A stretch of DNA of 64,000 bases from Cymbidium sinense (Eukaryota; Streptophyta; Magnoliopsida; Asparagales; Orchidaceae): NCBI GenBank assembly GCA_021442155.1, contig JAKCPB010001438.1, positions 33,891 to 97,890 of the forward strand, read 5' to 3'. Both the position numbers and the translations under genes were made by a program. Of this stretch, positions 33,577 through 45,900 are shown one piece after another. Every line of letters starts with the position of its first letter. Positions within the stretch are counted from its first letter, which is position 1. The notes beneath the pieces are model-generated. The model had not been told where the DNA came from and searched no databases. It saw nothing but the letters and a program-made list of their open reading frames with translations.

Positions 33577-36185
33577 TTTTATTTTGTTTACTTATTAATT
33601 TTTTATTTATGTTTACTTTTTATTTTTATTTAGTTTAGTTTATTTATTTTGGGTTTATTTATTTTTGTTTTGGTTTTTTATTTCAATTTTGTATTTAGGT
33701 TTAGGTTTAGGTTAAGGTTTCTTTTTTAGTTGAGTTTTATCTACATTATGTTTTTCAGGGTTAGGTTTTTTTTTTTTAGGGTTTGGTATAGGTTTTTATT
33801 TTATTTTTTTTTAGGTTTAGGTTTTAGGTTTTTTTAGGTTTAATTTTAGGTTTTATTTTTAGTTTAGGTTTATGTTTATTTTAGTTTATTTTATTTTATT
33901 TAGTTAGGGTTTAAGTTTAGTTTATTTTAGTAGGTTTAGGGTTATTTATTTTAGTTTATTTTGTTTAGTTTAGGTTTATTTTATTTATTTTGAATTTTTT
34001 ATTTTTTATTTTAGGTTTAGGTTTTCTTAGATTAAGGTTTAGGTTTTCTTTTTTTATTTTTTAAGTTATATTTTAGGTTTTTAGGTTTAGGTTTTTATTT
34101 AGTTTATATTTTATTTTATTTTAGGTTTATTTTATTTTTATTTTATATTTAGTTGTTCTTTTATTTGGTATGTTATTCTTAAGTTTATTTTATTTTTTAG
34201 TTTAGTTTAGGATTTTATTTATTTTATTACTTTTATTTAGTTTATTTTATTTATTTTAGGTTTAGGTTTAGGTTTACTTTAGGGTTTCATTTTATTTATT
34301 TTTTTTATTTTACTTAGGTTTAGGTTTTATTTAATTTTTATTTTTTTATTTATTTGGTTAGGTTTATGTTTTAGGTTTTATGATTTTAGGTTTAGGGTTT
34401 AGGGTTTAGGTTTAGGGTTTTAGGGTTTAGGGTTTAGGTTTAGGGTTTAGGGTATGATTTGTTTAGTTTAGGTTTAGGTTTATGGTTTAGGGTTTAGGGT
34501 TTAGGATTAGTTTAGCGTTTGGGTTTAGTGTTTAAGTTTTAGGGTTTAGGGTTTATGGTTTAGGGTTTACAGTTTAAGGTTTAGGGTTTAGGGTTTTAGG
34601 GTTTAAGGTTTAGAGTTTAGGGTTTAGGGTTTAGGGTTTAGAGTTTATGGTTTAGGGCAAGTTTTTGGGTTTAGTGTTTAAGGTTAAGGTTTTTTTTATT
34701 TTTTTTAATTTTTTAAGTTTTTAATTTTTTTAAATGATGTAAATAGATAGTTTTATTTTTATTTAGTTTAATTTTTATTTATTTTAGTTTATTTATTTAT
34801 TTTGATTTCATTTTATTTTTATTTTTATTTAGTTTGTTTATTTATTTTAGGTTTGTTTTAGTTTAGATTTTTATTTTAGTTTATTTTTAGGTTTAGGTTT
34901 AGCTTTATTTTTAGTTTATTATTTTGTTTTATTATTTTTGAGGTTTTATTTTAGGTTTTTTTTTATGTTTTTTATTTCTAGTTTTGTTTTAGGTTTATTT
35001 TTTAGTTTATCTCATTTAATTAATTTAGGTTTAGGTTTAGTTTATTTAGTTTTAGGCTTAGGTTTTATTTATTTTAGTTTAGGTTTAAGTTTATTTTATT
35101 TTATTTTTATTTTAGGTTTAGGTTTTGTTTTTTTGTTTATGGTTTATGTTTTGTTTTTTTTATTTATTTTAGGTTTATTTTTTAGGTTTAGGTTTTTATT
35201 TTTGTTTTTATTTTTATATTTTAGGATTATTTTATTTTTTATTTTATGTTTAGTTTTTATTTTATTTAGGTTTTTTATTTTTTGGTTTATTTTATTTTTT
35301 AGTCTAATTTATGTTATTATTAATTTTTTAGTTTATTTTTTATTTTTAATTTTTATATTATTTTATTTTCTGGTTTAGGTTTTTATTTTATTTTATTTTT
35401 TTATTTTATATATGCTTAGGCTTTTTAGTTATGTTATTTTTAGGTTTTATTTAGTTTAGGTTTAGGTTTAGAGTTGAGGGTTTATGGTTTTGGGTTAGTT
35501 TTAGGGTTTAGGGTTTATGGTTAGGGTTTTTTTTTAAATTAAGTAAATTAGTAGGTTTAGGTTTATTTAGTTTATTTTTATTTATTTTTATTTATTTTAT
35601 TTTTTATTTTGTTTAGTTTATTTTATTTTAACTTTTATTTAGGTTTTTTAATTTATTTTAATTTAGGTTTATTATTTTCTATTTTAGGCTTAGTTTTTAT
35701 TTTATTTAGGTTTTATTTTTTTGTTTAGTTTAGGTTTTATTTATTTTATTTTATTTTATTTCAAGTTTATTTTTTATTATATTTTCTTTAGGTTTGGGTT
35801 TAGTTAATGTTTTTATTTTATTTTATTTTTATTTTTATTTTGGTTTAGGTTTTTTTATTTATATTAGTTTTATTTTATTTAGTTTAGGTTTATGTTGTGA
35901 GCTTTAGGGTTTTGCTAGTTTATGGTTTTGGGTTTAGGGTTTAGGGTTTAGGCTTTAGGGTTTAGTGTTTAGGGTTTAGGTTTTAGGTTTTAGGGTTTAG
36001 GGATTTAGGATTTAGGGTTTAGGGTTTAGTGTTTATGTTTTAGGGTTTAGGGTTTTAGGGTTTAGGGTTTAGGGTTTAGTGTTTAGGGTTTAGGGTTTTT
36101 ATGGTTTAAGGTTTAGGGTTTAGGGTTTAGGGTTTTCATTTTAGGTTTATGGTTCAGGATTTAGCTTAGGGTTTAGGGTTTTTGG
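33577..36185 (+). repeat. Module B copies and telomere-like blocks (U6-U7 spacer)
   Basis: T-rich module DNA at 33577-34375, 34700-35470 and 35530-35890 (short); openings near 34730 (AAATGATGTAAATAGATAG) and 35530 (AAATTAAGTAAATTAGTAGG). Telomere-like blocks with perfect TTTAGGG units lie at 34380-34700 and 35890-36185. The Phe/Leu-rich open frame at 34938-35378 (+) is a by-product of the T-rich strand. Confidence 0.8.
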
Positions 36186-36432
36186 TTTTTTTCTTAACAG
36201 AGAACAAATTCAAATTCAACATTTCTTCTTTTGGATTTTGATCAACTAAATAACACAGCAAGTTTTCTAAGACACAAGCGATGACATAGATAAAAATGGG
36301 CATGCATAGATAAAATTAAAAAACCTAGATAATTATAACCATCTTTACTTTAAAGACCTGTTGATAAAGCGATTGGATCTATTCTTTGATTTCTCCAGTT
36401 CCAAGAACCACCCACCTCTAGTATTCTTGATT
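36186..36432 (-). pseudogene. GR-RBP gene 3' fragment, internally deleted unit U7
   Basis: It keeps the A-tract (36186-36192), the complete 3' UTR blocks (AGAGAACAAATTCAAATTC, CAACTAAATAACACAGCAAG, AAGACCTGTTGATAAAGCG) and the last codons of the protein (GGTGGTTCTTGGAACTGGAG, matching GGS.GN..N). Then a deletion joins a TACTAGAGGTGGG remnant directly to CAAGAATAC and telomere-like DNA. The Gly-rich coding part is missing. Confidence 0.7.
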
Positions 36433-36889
36433 TAGGTTTGTGGGGTTTAGTGGTTTAGGGCTTTTTTAGGGTTTAGGGTTTAGGGCTATTTAAGGTTGTA
36501 GGTTTAGTATTTATGGTTTAATTAGTTTAGGGTTTAAGGTTTTGGGTTTTAGAGTTTAGGGTTTAGGGTTTAGGGTTTTGGGTTATGGTTAGGGTTAGGG
36601 TTAAGATTTAAGGTTTAGGGTTTATGGTTTAAGGTTAGGGTTTAGGGTTTAGGGTTTAAGGTGTAGGGTTTAGGGTTTAGGGTTTAGGGTTTAGGGATTA
36701 AGGTTTAGGGTTAGTTTAGGGTTTAGGGTTCAGAGTTCATGGTTAAGGATTTAGGGTTTTTTAGGGTTTTGGCTTTAGGCTTTAGGGTTTAGGGTTTAAG
36801 GTTTAGGGTTGTAGGTTTAGGGTTTAGGGTTTAGGGTTAGTTTTAGGGTTTAGGTTGTAGGGTTTAGGGTGTAAGATTTAGTGTTTAGG
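36433..36889 (+). repeat. Telomere-like array
   Basis: Dense TTTAGGG with many perfect units (for example around 36640-36700) and variants GGTTAGGG, GTTGTAGG and GGGTTTAAGG. The G-rich strand is on +. It ends abruptly at the LINE fragment. Confidence 0.85.
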
Positions 36890-38520
36890 GATCATCAATA
36901 ATAGAAACCTCAACAAAATTATTCCAAAAACACCAAATCTTATTACTAACATTAAAGAAAAATTTATTGAAGCTGATCATTCTAGCAACATGGTTAATTT
37001 TATTAGCATGAACAAGAGGCTCCAGAATAATAAGTAAATAAATATTATGAATGCGACAAAGATTTCTAATATGTTTATGAATAAATAGGATCTCTAAAAT
37101 TCCAAACAAAATTAAACATATGTAAAATAAAAGCTAGCAAGGTTAATTAGAGAGGGTGAGAGGCACAATAGATCTAGTGTTTTGGACAATTTGAGAGGGT
37201 AGTTTTAACACTTTTTTCTATTTAGCATGATAAGTTTGAAACCATTTTCTTTTCCCCCAGAGTCATCATCCGAGTAAGATTTAGTAACACTGGTCACAAA
37301 TTTAGGATAATTCTCCAAGTATTTAGAGGGGAGTTCACCCTCTTCCGAATCCATTTTATGCTGAAAAGTAGGATTAACATGAATATCAAGATTAGAAATG
37401 AGAGACGATGATGATTTAAAACCATTTAAAGCACGATTAGTTAAATTCGGATCCAAGATATTTTCAACATGCTTGACATCATTTAAATCATCATTAAAAG
37501 CTTCATTTTTATCAATCAAAGCGACATAGATGCAAGAATAGAATCGGACAAAATCATCTTCCAATAACTTTAAAATTTATTATTCTCACATTAGAAATAT
37601 TCAAATTCAAAGAAGAAAAAAAGAGGTAAGTCATCCTTCCCATTGAAAATTAGAATCTATATCATAGGGCAAAACTTGTTCAATAGGATTAACCTCGATA
37701 TCCAGGGAATCAACCTCAATAACAGCCTTCATACCATTCTTACGATCCGAGGCTGATTTTTGAACATAAGTAGGGATCAGCTTATGGGTAAGAACAACAT
37801 TCTCTTTAGGAGGATTTCATTTTTTAAGTGGGGATGGAAAATAAAACCTTCTGAATTATCATGACTATGAATTTACAATCGAAATAAAAAATCTAAAGGT
37901 TATCCAATTTAACATTTTGTTAATACCCATATTTTTTAGAGCCAATCCAAACTTCCTTAGGGTATTTTTTAGTTATGTATAATTCCGAGGATCTTAGATG
38001 GGCAAGATTTGATCACTTTTAGGTGCGGTGACCAAATAAAACCCATAACAAAAGCACATGATGGGTAATAAAATGAATGTCCATATTAAGAATAAATAAC
38101 AACACAAGAATAATAGGAGATTCCTCCTTAATGTCAAAAGGTGACCACTTCAACAAACGCATTTGACAATTAAAGATGAAATAGAATGGTGAAAAACACA
38201 TTAATAATCCATCACTAGAAAGTTGAATCGATATGCCGAGGTTAAGACCAATCAAGAAAGCACCGTAGATATTATGGAAAAAGAGTGGATCTTATTCAAA
38301 TTTGGATGAAAGAAAAGCAAATTTAAAGAGAAAATTAAAATGGTCCAACTTTTTTAACATCCACATCAAAACACTTGATGGGTGACAAACCTCTAAAAGA
38401 TGTCAAAATGAGATTAACCAAATCAGAGAGGAGAAGTCTTACCAGTGCTTAAATGATTTAGTAGAAGAAGTAGCATTAGGACCAAGCTCAAATTTTGGAT
38501 TCTCTGAAACATCCATAATT
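36890..38520 (-). pseudogene. LINE ORF1 and N-terminal endonuclease remnants
   Basis: ORF1 starts at about 38516 with MDVSENPKFELGP and SSTKSFKHW. The DUF4283-like region follows in pieces: LINLGI.IQLSSDG, FYFIFNCQMRLLKWSPFDIK, ESPIILVLLF and IHFITHHVLL.WVLFG (38019-38255). An acidic/Asn-rich tail is at 37205-37564. The endonuclease start reads MFNFVWNF near 37115, then IYLLIILEPLVHANKINHVA and FFNVSNKIWCFWNN (36885-37109), with the EP motif kept. The zinc-knuckle region (about 37850-37930) is degenerate. All frames are interrupted. Confidence 0.75.
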
Positions 38521-38685
38521 TTGGGTGGAGAGGATAGAACTCCAGCCATGGTCAATGAAGCATCACGCAAATGGCGATGACATTCAAGCCTTTGAATTAG
38601 TGAATCCAAAGCCAAAGACATAAAATAGTCAAGGATGCACCAAGAGGTATTCAAAATCACTAGAATGAAATGTTCTGGAGAGCGT
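36890..38685 (-). mobile_element. LINE 5' fragment (ORF1 and start of endonuclease only)
   Basis: Contains only the 5' part of a LINE: ORF1 from about 38520 and the first ~65 codons of the endonuclease. It stops at 36890 within the region after the EP motif, directly against TTTAGGG repeats and without an A-tract. The sequence 36890-37100 matches 55050-55270 of the LINE at 49.6 kb. Normal LINE insertion gives 5' truncation, so loss of the 3' end points to a later deletion or unequal recombination within the satellite. Confidence 0.78.
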
Positions 38686-39964
38686 TTGGGTTTAAGGTTT
38701 AATTAGGGTTTTGGTATAGGGTTTAGGGTTTAGGGTTAGTTTGGGGTTTAACATTTAGGTTTATGGTTTAGGCTTTAGGGTTTTTTAGGGTTTAGGCTTT
38801 AGGGTTTAGGGTTTAGGGTTTTAGGGTTTAAGGTTTACAGTTTAGAGTTTCAATTTTAGGGTTAGTTTTAGGGTTTAGGATTTTGGGTCAAGATTTTCTT
38901 TATTTTTTATTTTTTTAATTAAATAAAGTGGTAGGTTTCTTTATTTAGTTTCTTTTTTTATTTATTTTAGTTTTTTTTTATTTACATTTATGTTTATTTT
39001 TATTTTTATTTAGTTTAGTTTATTTATTTTAATTTAGGTTCTCTATTTTAGTTTATTTTTTTAGGTTTAGGTTAAGGTTTATTTTTTAGTTTAGTTTTAT
39101 TTTTAATTTATTTTCTAGATTTAAGTTTTATTTTTTATTTTAAGGTTTAGGTTTAGGTTTTATTTTATTTTTTTTAGATTTAGGATTTATGTTTTTATTA
39201 AAGGTTTATTTTTAGGTTTTATTTTTTAGTTTAGGTTTAGTTTATTTTTATTTTATTTTATTTTATTTAGTTTAGGTTTAGTTTATTTTAGGTTTTGGTT
39301 TAAGTTTTATTTATTTTAGTTTAGGTTTAGATTTTTCTTATTTATTTTAGGTTTAGGTTTTCTTTTTAGTTTATCATTTAGGTTTTATTTTATATTTATT
39401 TTTAAGTTTTATTTTTAGGTTTATTGTTTAAGTTTAGGTTTTTATTTTATTTTAGGTTTATTTTTATTTTAGCTTTAGTTTTATTTAAGTTTTTTATTTT
39501 TTTTTAGTTTCTTTAGGTTTTTATTTATTTTATTTTAGTCTAATTTTTATTTTTTATTTTATTTTCATTTTAGGTTTACGTTTAAGTTTAGGTTTAAGTT
39601 TTATTTTAGTTTATATTTATATTTTATTTTATTTTATTTATTTTAGTTTAGTTTAGTTATTTATTTCTTTTAGGTTTTATTTTATTTAGGTGTAGGGTTT
39701 TAGCTTTTTAGGGTTTAGAGTTTATTTAGGGTTTAGGGTTTAAAGTTCAGAGTTTGGGGTTTGGGGTTTAGAGTTTAGGGTTTTTGGTTTTTTTTTTGGT
39801 TTAGGGTTTAGGGTTTAAGTCTTAGGGTTTAGGCTTCAGGGTTTAGGGTTTAGGTTTTATGGTTTAGGGTTTTGGGTTTTTAGTGTTTAGGGTTTAGAGT
39901 TTATGGTTTAGGTTTTAGGTTTTAGGTTTAGGGTTAGGTTTTAGTTTAGGGTTTAGGGTTTTAG
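38686..39964 (+). repeat. Telomere-like blocks and one module B copy
   Basis: Telomere-like at 38686-38900 and 39710-39964; module B at 38916-39705, opening with TTTAATTAAATAAAGTGGTAGG and closing AGCTTTTTAGGGTTTAG. The pre-unit block GGTTTTAGTTTAGGGTTTAGG precedes U8. Confidence 0.8.
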
Positions 39965-40412
39965 TTTTTTTATTTTACGAGAACATATTGATTCAACATT
40001 TTTTTCTTTTGATTTCCAACCAAGTAACACACAAAGTTTTCTAAGACACAAGTGATGAGATAGATCAAAATTTACCACACATAGAGCAAATCAAAAACCC
40101 TAGATAACTAGAACTGTCTACTATATGACACAATTCCATAAACAGCGGTCAGATCTTCTTATTTCTCTAGTTCCTATCAAAACACCTCGGCCTCTCGAGT
40201 AGTGGGATCCACCATCATACCCCGATCTCTCTCTCACCACCATCACGGTTGTAGCCTACGTTGCTCCTCCCACCTCTATAACCACTACTCACGACCACCA
40301 CCTTCTCATCCCAAATCCTCCCCTTTGCGATAAGCCTCTTCCTCGTCTCCACTACTAGATCTAGACTGTTTCTAGTTGATGGTGATGTTATTATTGTCAA
40401 GGTTCTCCCTTT
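39965..40412 (-). pseudogene. GR-RBP gene 3' fragment, unit U8
   Basis: Minus strand from the right: AAGGGAGAACCTTGACAATAATAACATCACC (GENLDNNNIT), ATCAACTAGAAACAGTCTAGATCTAG (the Gln codon of NQAQSRS is a TAG stop), then a Gly-rich stretch with frame loss, GGTTATAGAGGTGGGAGGAGC, GGCTACAACCGTGATGGTGG, ATGATGGTGGATCCCACTACTCGAGAGGCCGAGG and GTTTTGATAGGAACTAGAG. The 3' UTR has the shared blocks and ends at an A-tract interrupted at about 39965-39977. U8 and U11 share the LDNNN variant, so they are closer to each other than to U9 or U10. Confidence 0.76.
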
Positions 40413-42493
40413 CTTAGGGTTTAGGTTTAGGTTTATTAGCTTTTAGGGTTTAGGTTTATTTTTTAATTTATTTAGTTACTTTAGGTTTAGGTTTAGGGTT
40501 TGTAGTTTAGGGTTTAGGTTTAGGGTTACGGTTAGGGTTTAGGGTTTAGGGTTTAGGGTTTAGGATTTAGGGTTTTATTTATTTTAGTTTAGTTTATTTT
40601 AATATACGTTTAGGTTTGTTTTATTTTGTTTATTTTAGGTTTTGGTTTTTTTAGTTTAAGGTTTAGGTTTTATTTTTTATTTCTATTTAGGTTTGATTTG
40701 TAAGTTTATTTTTTAGGTTTAAGTTTTTATTTAATTTTTATTTTATTTTATTTATATTTTACATTAAGGTTTTATTTTATTTAGGTTTTTATTTTTAGAT
40801 TTATTTTATTTTTTAGTTTAGATTAGGTTTTTATTTATTTTATTTTAGTTTAGTTTTATTTTTTATTTTTTTTTATTTTTTGGTTTAGGTTTAGGTTTAG
40901 ATTTTTATTTTATTTTATTTTTTATTTTATTTAGATTTAAATTTATTTTTTTATTTTATTTTATGTTTTATTTAATTTAGGTTTAGGTTTTTAAGTTTTA
41001 AGAGTTTAGTTTAGGGTTTAGGGTTTAGGGTTTAAGGTTTGGGGTTTAGGGTTTAGGATTTAGGGTTATCTGTTTTAATATTTAGGGTTTGGGGTTTTGG
41101 GTTTAGGGCTTTAGGGTTTAAGGTTTACAGTCTAGGGTTTTAGGTTCAGGGTTGTAGCTTTAGAGTTTAGGGATAAGTTTAGGGTTAGGGTTTTTCTTTA
41201 ATTTTTTTATTTTTTTATTTAAAATTTTGGGTTTAGGGTTTAAGGTTTAGGATTTTTTATGTTTCAGGGTTTAGGGTTGTAGGTTGAGGTTTGTAGGTTT
41301 GGGGTTATAGGTTTAGGGTTTAGGGTTTATGGTTAGTTTTATGGTCTATGATTTAGGGTTAAATGTTTATGATTTTGGGTTTAGGGTTTAGGGTTTAGGG
41401 TTTAAGGTTAAGGGTTTAGGGTTTAGGTTTAGGGTTTAGAGTTTTTTTTTTAATTAAATAAACAGGTAGGTTTAGGTTTTAGTTTATTTAGTTTAATTTT
41501 TAATTATTTTATTTTATTTTATTTTATTTATTTTTATTTAGGTTTATTTTTTTTTTTTATTTAGTTTAATTTATTTATTTTAGTTTAGGTTTTTTATTTT
41601 AGTTTTTTTTTTAAGTTTATGTTTAGGTTAATGTTTATTTTTTTGTTTAGTTTTATTTTTATTTTATATTTTAGGTTTAGGTTTTATTTTTTATTTTAGG
41701 TTTAGGTTTATGTTTTTATTTTATTATTTTAGGTTTATGTTTTAGGATTTTATTTTAGGTCTATTTTTAGGTTTTATTGTTCAATTATTATGTAGGTTAC
41801 TTTTTTAGTTTATTTTATTTTATTTAGTTTGAGTTTAGGTTTAGGTTTTTTTTATTTTAGGTTTAGGTTGACATTTTACTTATTTTGTTTAGTTTATTTT
41901 AGTTTAGGTTTAGGTTTTTTTTTTTTATTTTAGGATTTAGTTTTTTTTAGTTTATGGTTTAGATTTTTTTATTTATTTTTATGTTTCATTTTTTTAGGTT
42001 TACTTATTAGGTTTATATTTTTATTAAGTTTTTATTTTATTTAGGTTTTTTATTTTTAGGTTTAGTTTAGGTTTTGATTTATTTTATTTTAGTTTAGTTT
42101 TTATTTTTTATTTTATTTTATTTTTTTGTTTAGGTTTAGGTTTAGGTTTAGGTTTTAGTTTGTGTTTTTACTTTATTTTATTTTCATTTAGGATTTTTTA
42201 TTTATTTTATTTTTAAGTTTTATTTAGTTTAGCTTTACATTTTTAGCTTTTTAGGGTTTAGGGTTTATGGTTAGTTTAGGATTTAGGGTTTCAAGTATAG
42301 GGTTTGGGGTTTATAGTTTAGGGTTTAGGGTTTAGGGTTTAGGGTTTAGGGTTTAGGTTTTGGGGTGTAGGGTTTAGGGTTTAAGGTTTTAGGGTTTAAA
42401 GTTTAGGGTTTAGTGTTTAGGGTTTAAAGTTTTTATTTTTTAGGTTTTAGGGTTTAGTTTTAGGTTTAGGGTTCAAGTTTTAGTTCAGGGTGG
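40413..42493 (+). repeat. Leader segment, telomere-like blocks, module B copies (U8-U9 spacer)
   Basis: 40413-40505 conserved leader; 40505-40570 telomere-like; 40570-40985 module B, 3' half only; 40985-41445 telomere-like with an ATTTTTTTATTTAAAATTTT interruption; 41445-42250 a full module B (TTTTAATTAAATAAACAGGTAGG ... TAGCTTTTTAGGG); 42250-42493 telomere-like ending in the TTCAAGTTTTAGTTCAGGG pre-unit block. No genes. Confidence 0.8.
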
Positions 42494-42954
42494 TTTTTTA
42501 TTTTTTTAATAGGGAACAAATTCATATTCAACATTTTTTTCTTTTTGATTTCATCAACCAAGTAATACACCAAGTTTTCTAAAACATAAACAACGATATA
42601 AATTAAAAATGAGCATGCATAAAGCAATAAAAAAAACCCTAGTAACTAGAATCAGTCTACAATAAAGACCTATCATGCATTAGATGGGATCGATTCTTCA
42701 TTTTCTCTAGTTCCCATCGAACCACCCGACTGAATGGCGGGATGGACCATCATATCCTCGATCTCTCACTTTTCCACCACCACGACTGTAATCTCTGTCG
42801 CTCCTCCTGCCTACCTAACCACCATTGCTTCGACCACCACCTCCATATCCACCACCTCTGATCCCCACCACACATAGATAGCGCCGCTCCACCTTTCATT
42901 GCAAATCTTGCACCTGGTTGATGGTGATGTTCCTGTCATCAAGGTTTTCCCATT
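42494..42954 (-). pseudogene. GR-RBP gene 3' fragment, unit U9
   Basis: Minus strand from the right: AATGGGAAAACCTTGATGACAGGAACATCACC, matching NGxxLDDRNIT with a one-base loss in the GGGCAGAACC block that shifts the frame; ATCAACCAGGTGCAAGATTTGC (INQVQDL); then Gly-rich GGTGGTGGATATGGAGGTGG, GGAGGAGCGACAGAGATTACAG, a TATGATGGTCCATCCCGCC C-terminus, and GGTTCGATGGGAACTAGAG. The 3' UTR has all shared blocks and ends in an A-tract about 42494-42508. It is pseudogenic. Confidence 0.75.
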
Positions 42955-45900
42955 CTTAGGGTTTAGGTTTAGGTTTAGCTTTATTAGTTTTAGGTTTTAG
43001 GTTTATTTTTTAATTTATTTAGTTGATTTAGGTTTAGGATTAGGGTTTGTGGTTTAGGGTTTAGGGTTTATGGTTTAGTTTAAGTTATAGCTTAGGGTTT
43101 TAGATTACTTTTAGGGTTTAGGGTTAGGGTTAGGTTTAGGTTAGGGTATAGGTTTAGGGTTTAGGTTTAGGTTTAAGGTTTTTTTAAAAAAATAAATAAA
43201 TTTGGATTATTTAGTGTATTTAGTTTATTTTTTATTTTTTGTTTTTTATTTTTTTATTTTTATTTATTTATTTATTTATTTTTAGTTTATTTTTTTATTA
43301 TTTTAGGTTTAGTTTATTTTTTATTTTAGGTTATTTTTTAGGTTTATTTTATTTATTTTTTTTTTTAGGTTTATTTTTTATTTTTAGGTTTATTTTATTT
43401 TGTTTATTTTTATTTTATTTAGGTTTAGGTTTAGTTTAGGTTATTTTATTTTTATTTATTTTAGTTTATTTTTAGTTTAGGTTTTATTTATTTTATTTTA
43501 TTTTGGGTTTTTTTTATTTTTTATTTTTTTAATTTTATTTTATTTAGGTTTTATTATTAGGTTAATTTTATTTTTTATTTATTTTAGGTTTTTTTTATTT
43601 TAGTTTTATTTTAATTTTATTTTATTTTAGGTTTTAGTTTAGGTTTTATTTATTTTATTATTATTTTATTTTGGTTTTGGTTATTTTATTTATTTTATGT
43701 TTTATTTAGTTTAGGTTTAGGTTTTAAGTTTTAGGTTTAGGTTTAGGATTAGGAGTTTAGGTTTAGGGTTTAGGGTTATTATTTAGGTTAGGGTTTAGTT
43801 TTAGTTTTATAGGGTTTAGGGTTTTAGTTTAGGTTACTTAGGGTTTAGAGTTTAAGGTTTAGGGTTTAAACTTTAGGGTTTAGGTTTAACTTACTTTAGG
43901 GTTTTAGGGTTTAGGTTTAGGTTTAGATTTTAGGGTTTTAGGTTTAGGGTTTAGGGTTTAGGGTTAGGGTTAGGAGTTATGGTTAGGGTTTAGGTTTAAG
44001 TTTAGGGTTTAACATTAGGGTGAGTGTTTAGGGTTTAGAGTTTATAGTTTTGATTTAGGGTTTAGGGTTTTATTTAGGTTTAGATGGTTTAGGGTTTATG
44101 GTTAGTTTTAGTTTTGATTTTAGATTTAGGTTTATTTAGCTTAGGGTTTAATTTTAAATTAAATAAATAGAGGTTTAGGTTTATTTAGTTTATTTTATAT
44201 TTTATTTTATTTATTTTATTTTAATTTAATTTTAGGTTTATGATTAGGTTTATATTTATTTTAAGTTTAGTTTATTTTATTTTATTTTTTAGTTTTAGGT
44301 TTTATTTTTTATTTTTAGGTTTAGCTTTAGGTTTTTATTTTATTTTCTTAGGTTTAGGTTTTAGGTTTTTATTTTAGGTTTATTTTTAGGTTTTATTTTT
44401 TAGTTTATTTTATTTTATTTAGTTTAGGTTTAGGTTTAGTTTATTTTAAGTTTAGGTTTAGGTTTTATTTATTTTAGTTTAGGTTTAAGTTTATTTTATT
44501 TTAATTTTAGGTTTAGGTTTTTTTTTTTTTATTATGGTTTATGTTTTATTTTTTAATATATTTTTAGGTTTTATTTTTAGGTTTATTGTTTAAGTTTATG
44601 TTTTTATTTAGGTTTATTTTATTTTATTTTAGGTTAATTTCATTTTCTTTTATATTTTGGTTTTATTTTATTTAGGTTTTTTTTATTTTAGGTTTATTTA
44701 ATGTTTTAGTTTAGTTTGTCTTTTTTATTTATTTTATTTTAGTTTAGTTATTATTTTTTATTTTATTTTATTTTTAGGTTTAGGTTTAGGTGTAGGATTT
44801 AGGATTTAGTTTAGGTTTTTATTTTATTTTATTTAGGTTTATGTTTTTTTATTTTTAGATTTTATTTAGTTTAGGTTTAGGTTTTTTTTTTTAGTTTTAG
44901 GTTTTGGGGTTTAGGGTAGGGTTTAGGGTTTAGGGTTAGGGTTTAGGGTTTATGGTTTAGGGTTTAGGGTTTATGGTTTATGGTTTAGGGTTTAGGTTTT
45001 ATTTAATTTAGTTTAGTTTATTTTAGTCTAGGTTTATATTTGTTTTATTTTATTTATCTTAGGTTTAGGCTTTTTTTAGTTTAAGGTTTAGGTTCTATTT
45101 TTATTTATTTAGGTTTATTTTAAAACTTTATGTTTTATTTATTTTTTATTTTTGTTTATTTTTGTTATTTTACGTTTGGTTTTATTTTATTTAGGTTTCT
45201 TATTTTTAATTTAATTTTTTTTTAGTTTAGTTTAGGTTTTATTTATTTAATTTTAGTTTAGTTTCCATTTTTTTATTTTATTTTATTTTTTATGTTTAAG
45301 TTTAGGTTTGGATTAGGTTTAGGTTTAGTTTAGGTTTATATTTTATTTTATTTTTGAAATTTATTTCAGTTTAGGTTTTTCTATTTATTTTATTTTTAGG
45401 TTTAGGTTTTTAAATTTTTTGGTTTTAGGGTTTAGGGTTTAGGGTTTGGGTTTAAGGTTTAGAGTTTTAGGGTTGTAGGATTAGAGTGTAGGGTTACTTT
45501 TAGGGTTTAGGGTTTAAGGTTGTGGTTTATTTTATTTTATTTCTATTTTTTAGGGTTTATGTTTATTTTTAGTTTATTTTATTTTATTTAGTTTAGGTTT
45601 AGGTTTAGGTTTAGTTTATTTTAGGTTTAGGTTTATGTTTTATTTATTTTAGTTTAGGTTTAGGTTTATTTTATTTTTTATTTTAGGGTTTAGGTTTATT
45701 TTTATTTATTTTTAGTTTATATTTTTTACATTTAGGTTTAGGTTTAGGTTTATGTTTTTAATTTAGGGTTTAGGTTTATTTATTTTATTTTAGGTTTATT
45801 TTATTTTTTAGGTTTAGTTTTATTTTATTCATTTTTTATTTTTAGTTTAGTTTATGTTTTTTATTTTAGTTTAGTTTTATTGTAGTTTAGGTTTAGGTTT

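Noticed and set aside
34938..35378. 146-codon open frame, Phe/Leu-rich, looking like a membrane protein (also 33040-33249 and 43239-43439 on +)
   Set aside because: Produced by TTT/TTA/TTG codons of the T-rich module B strand; it has no start context, no domain and no conservation between module copies.
36186..36205. TTTTTTCTTAACAG before the GR-RBP units looks like a 3' splice acceptor on +
   Set aside because: The units are coded on the minus strand, where this is the A-tract after the 3' UTR; no + strand exon follows.
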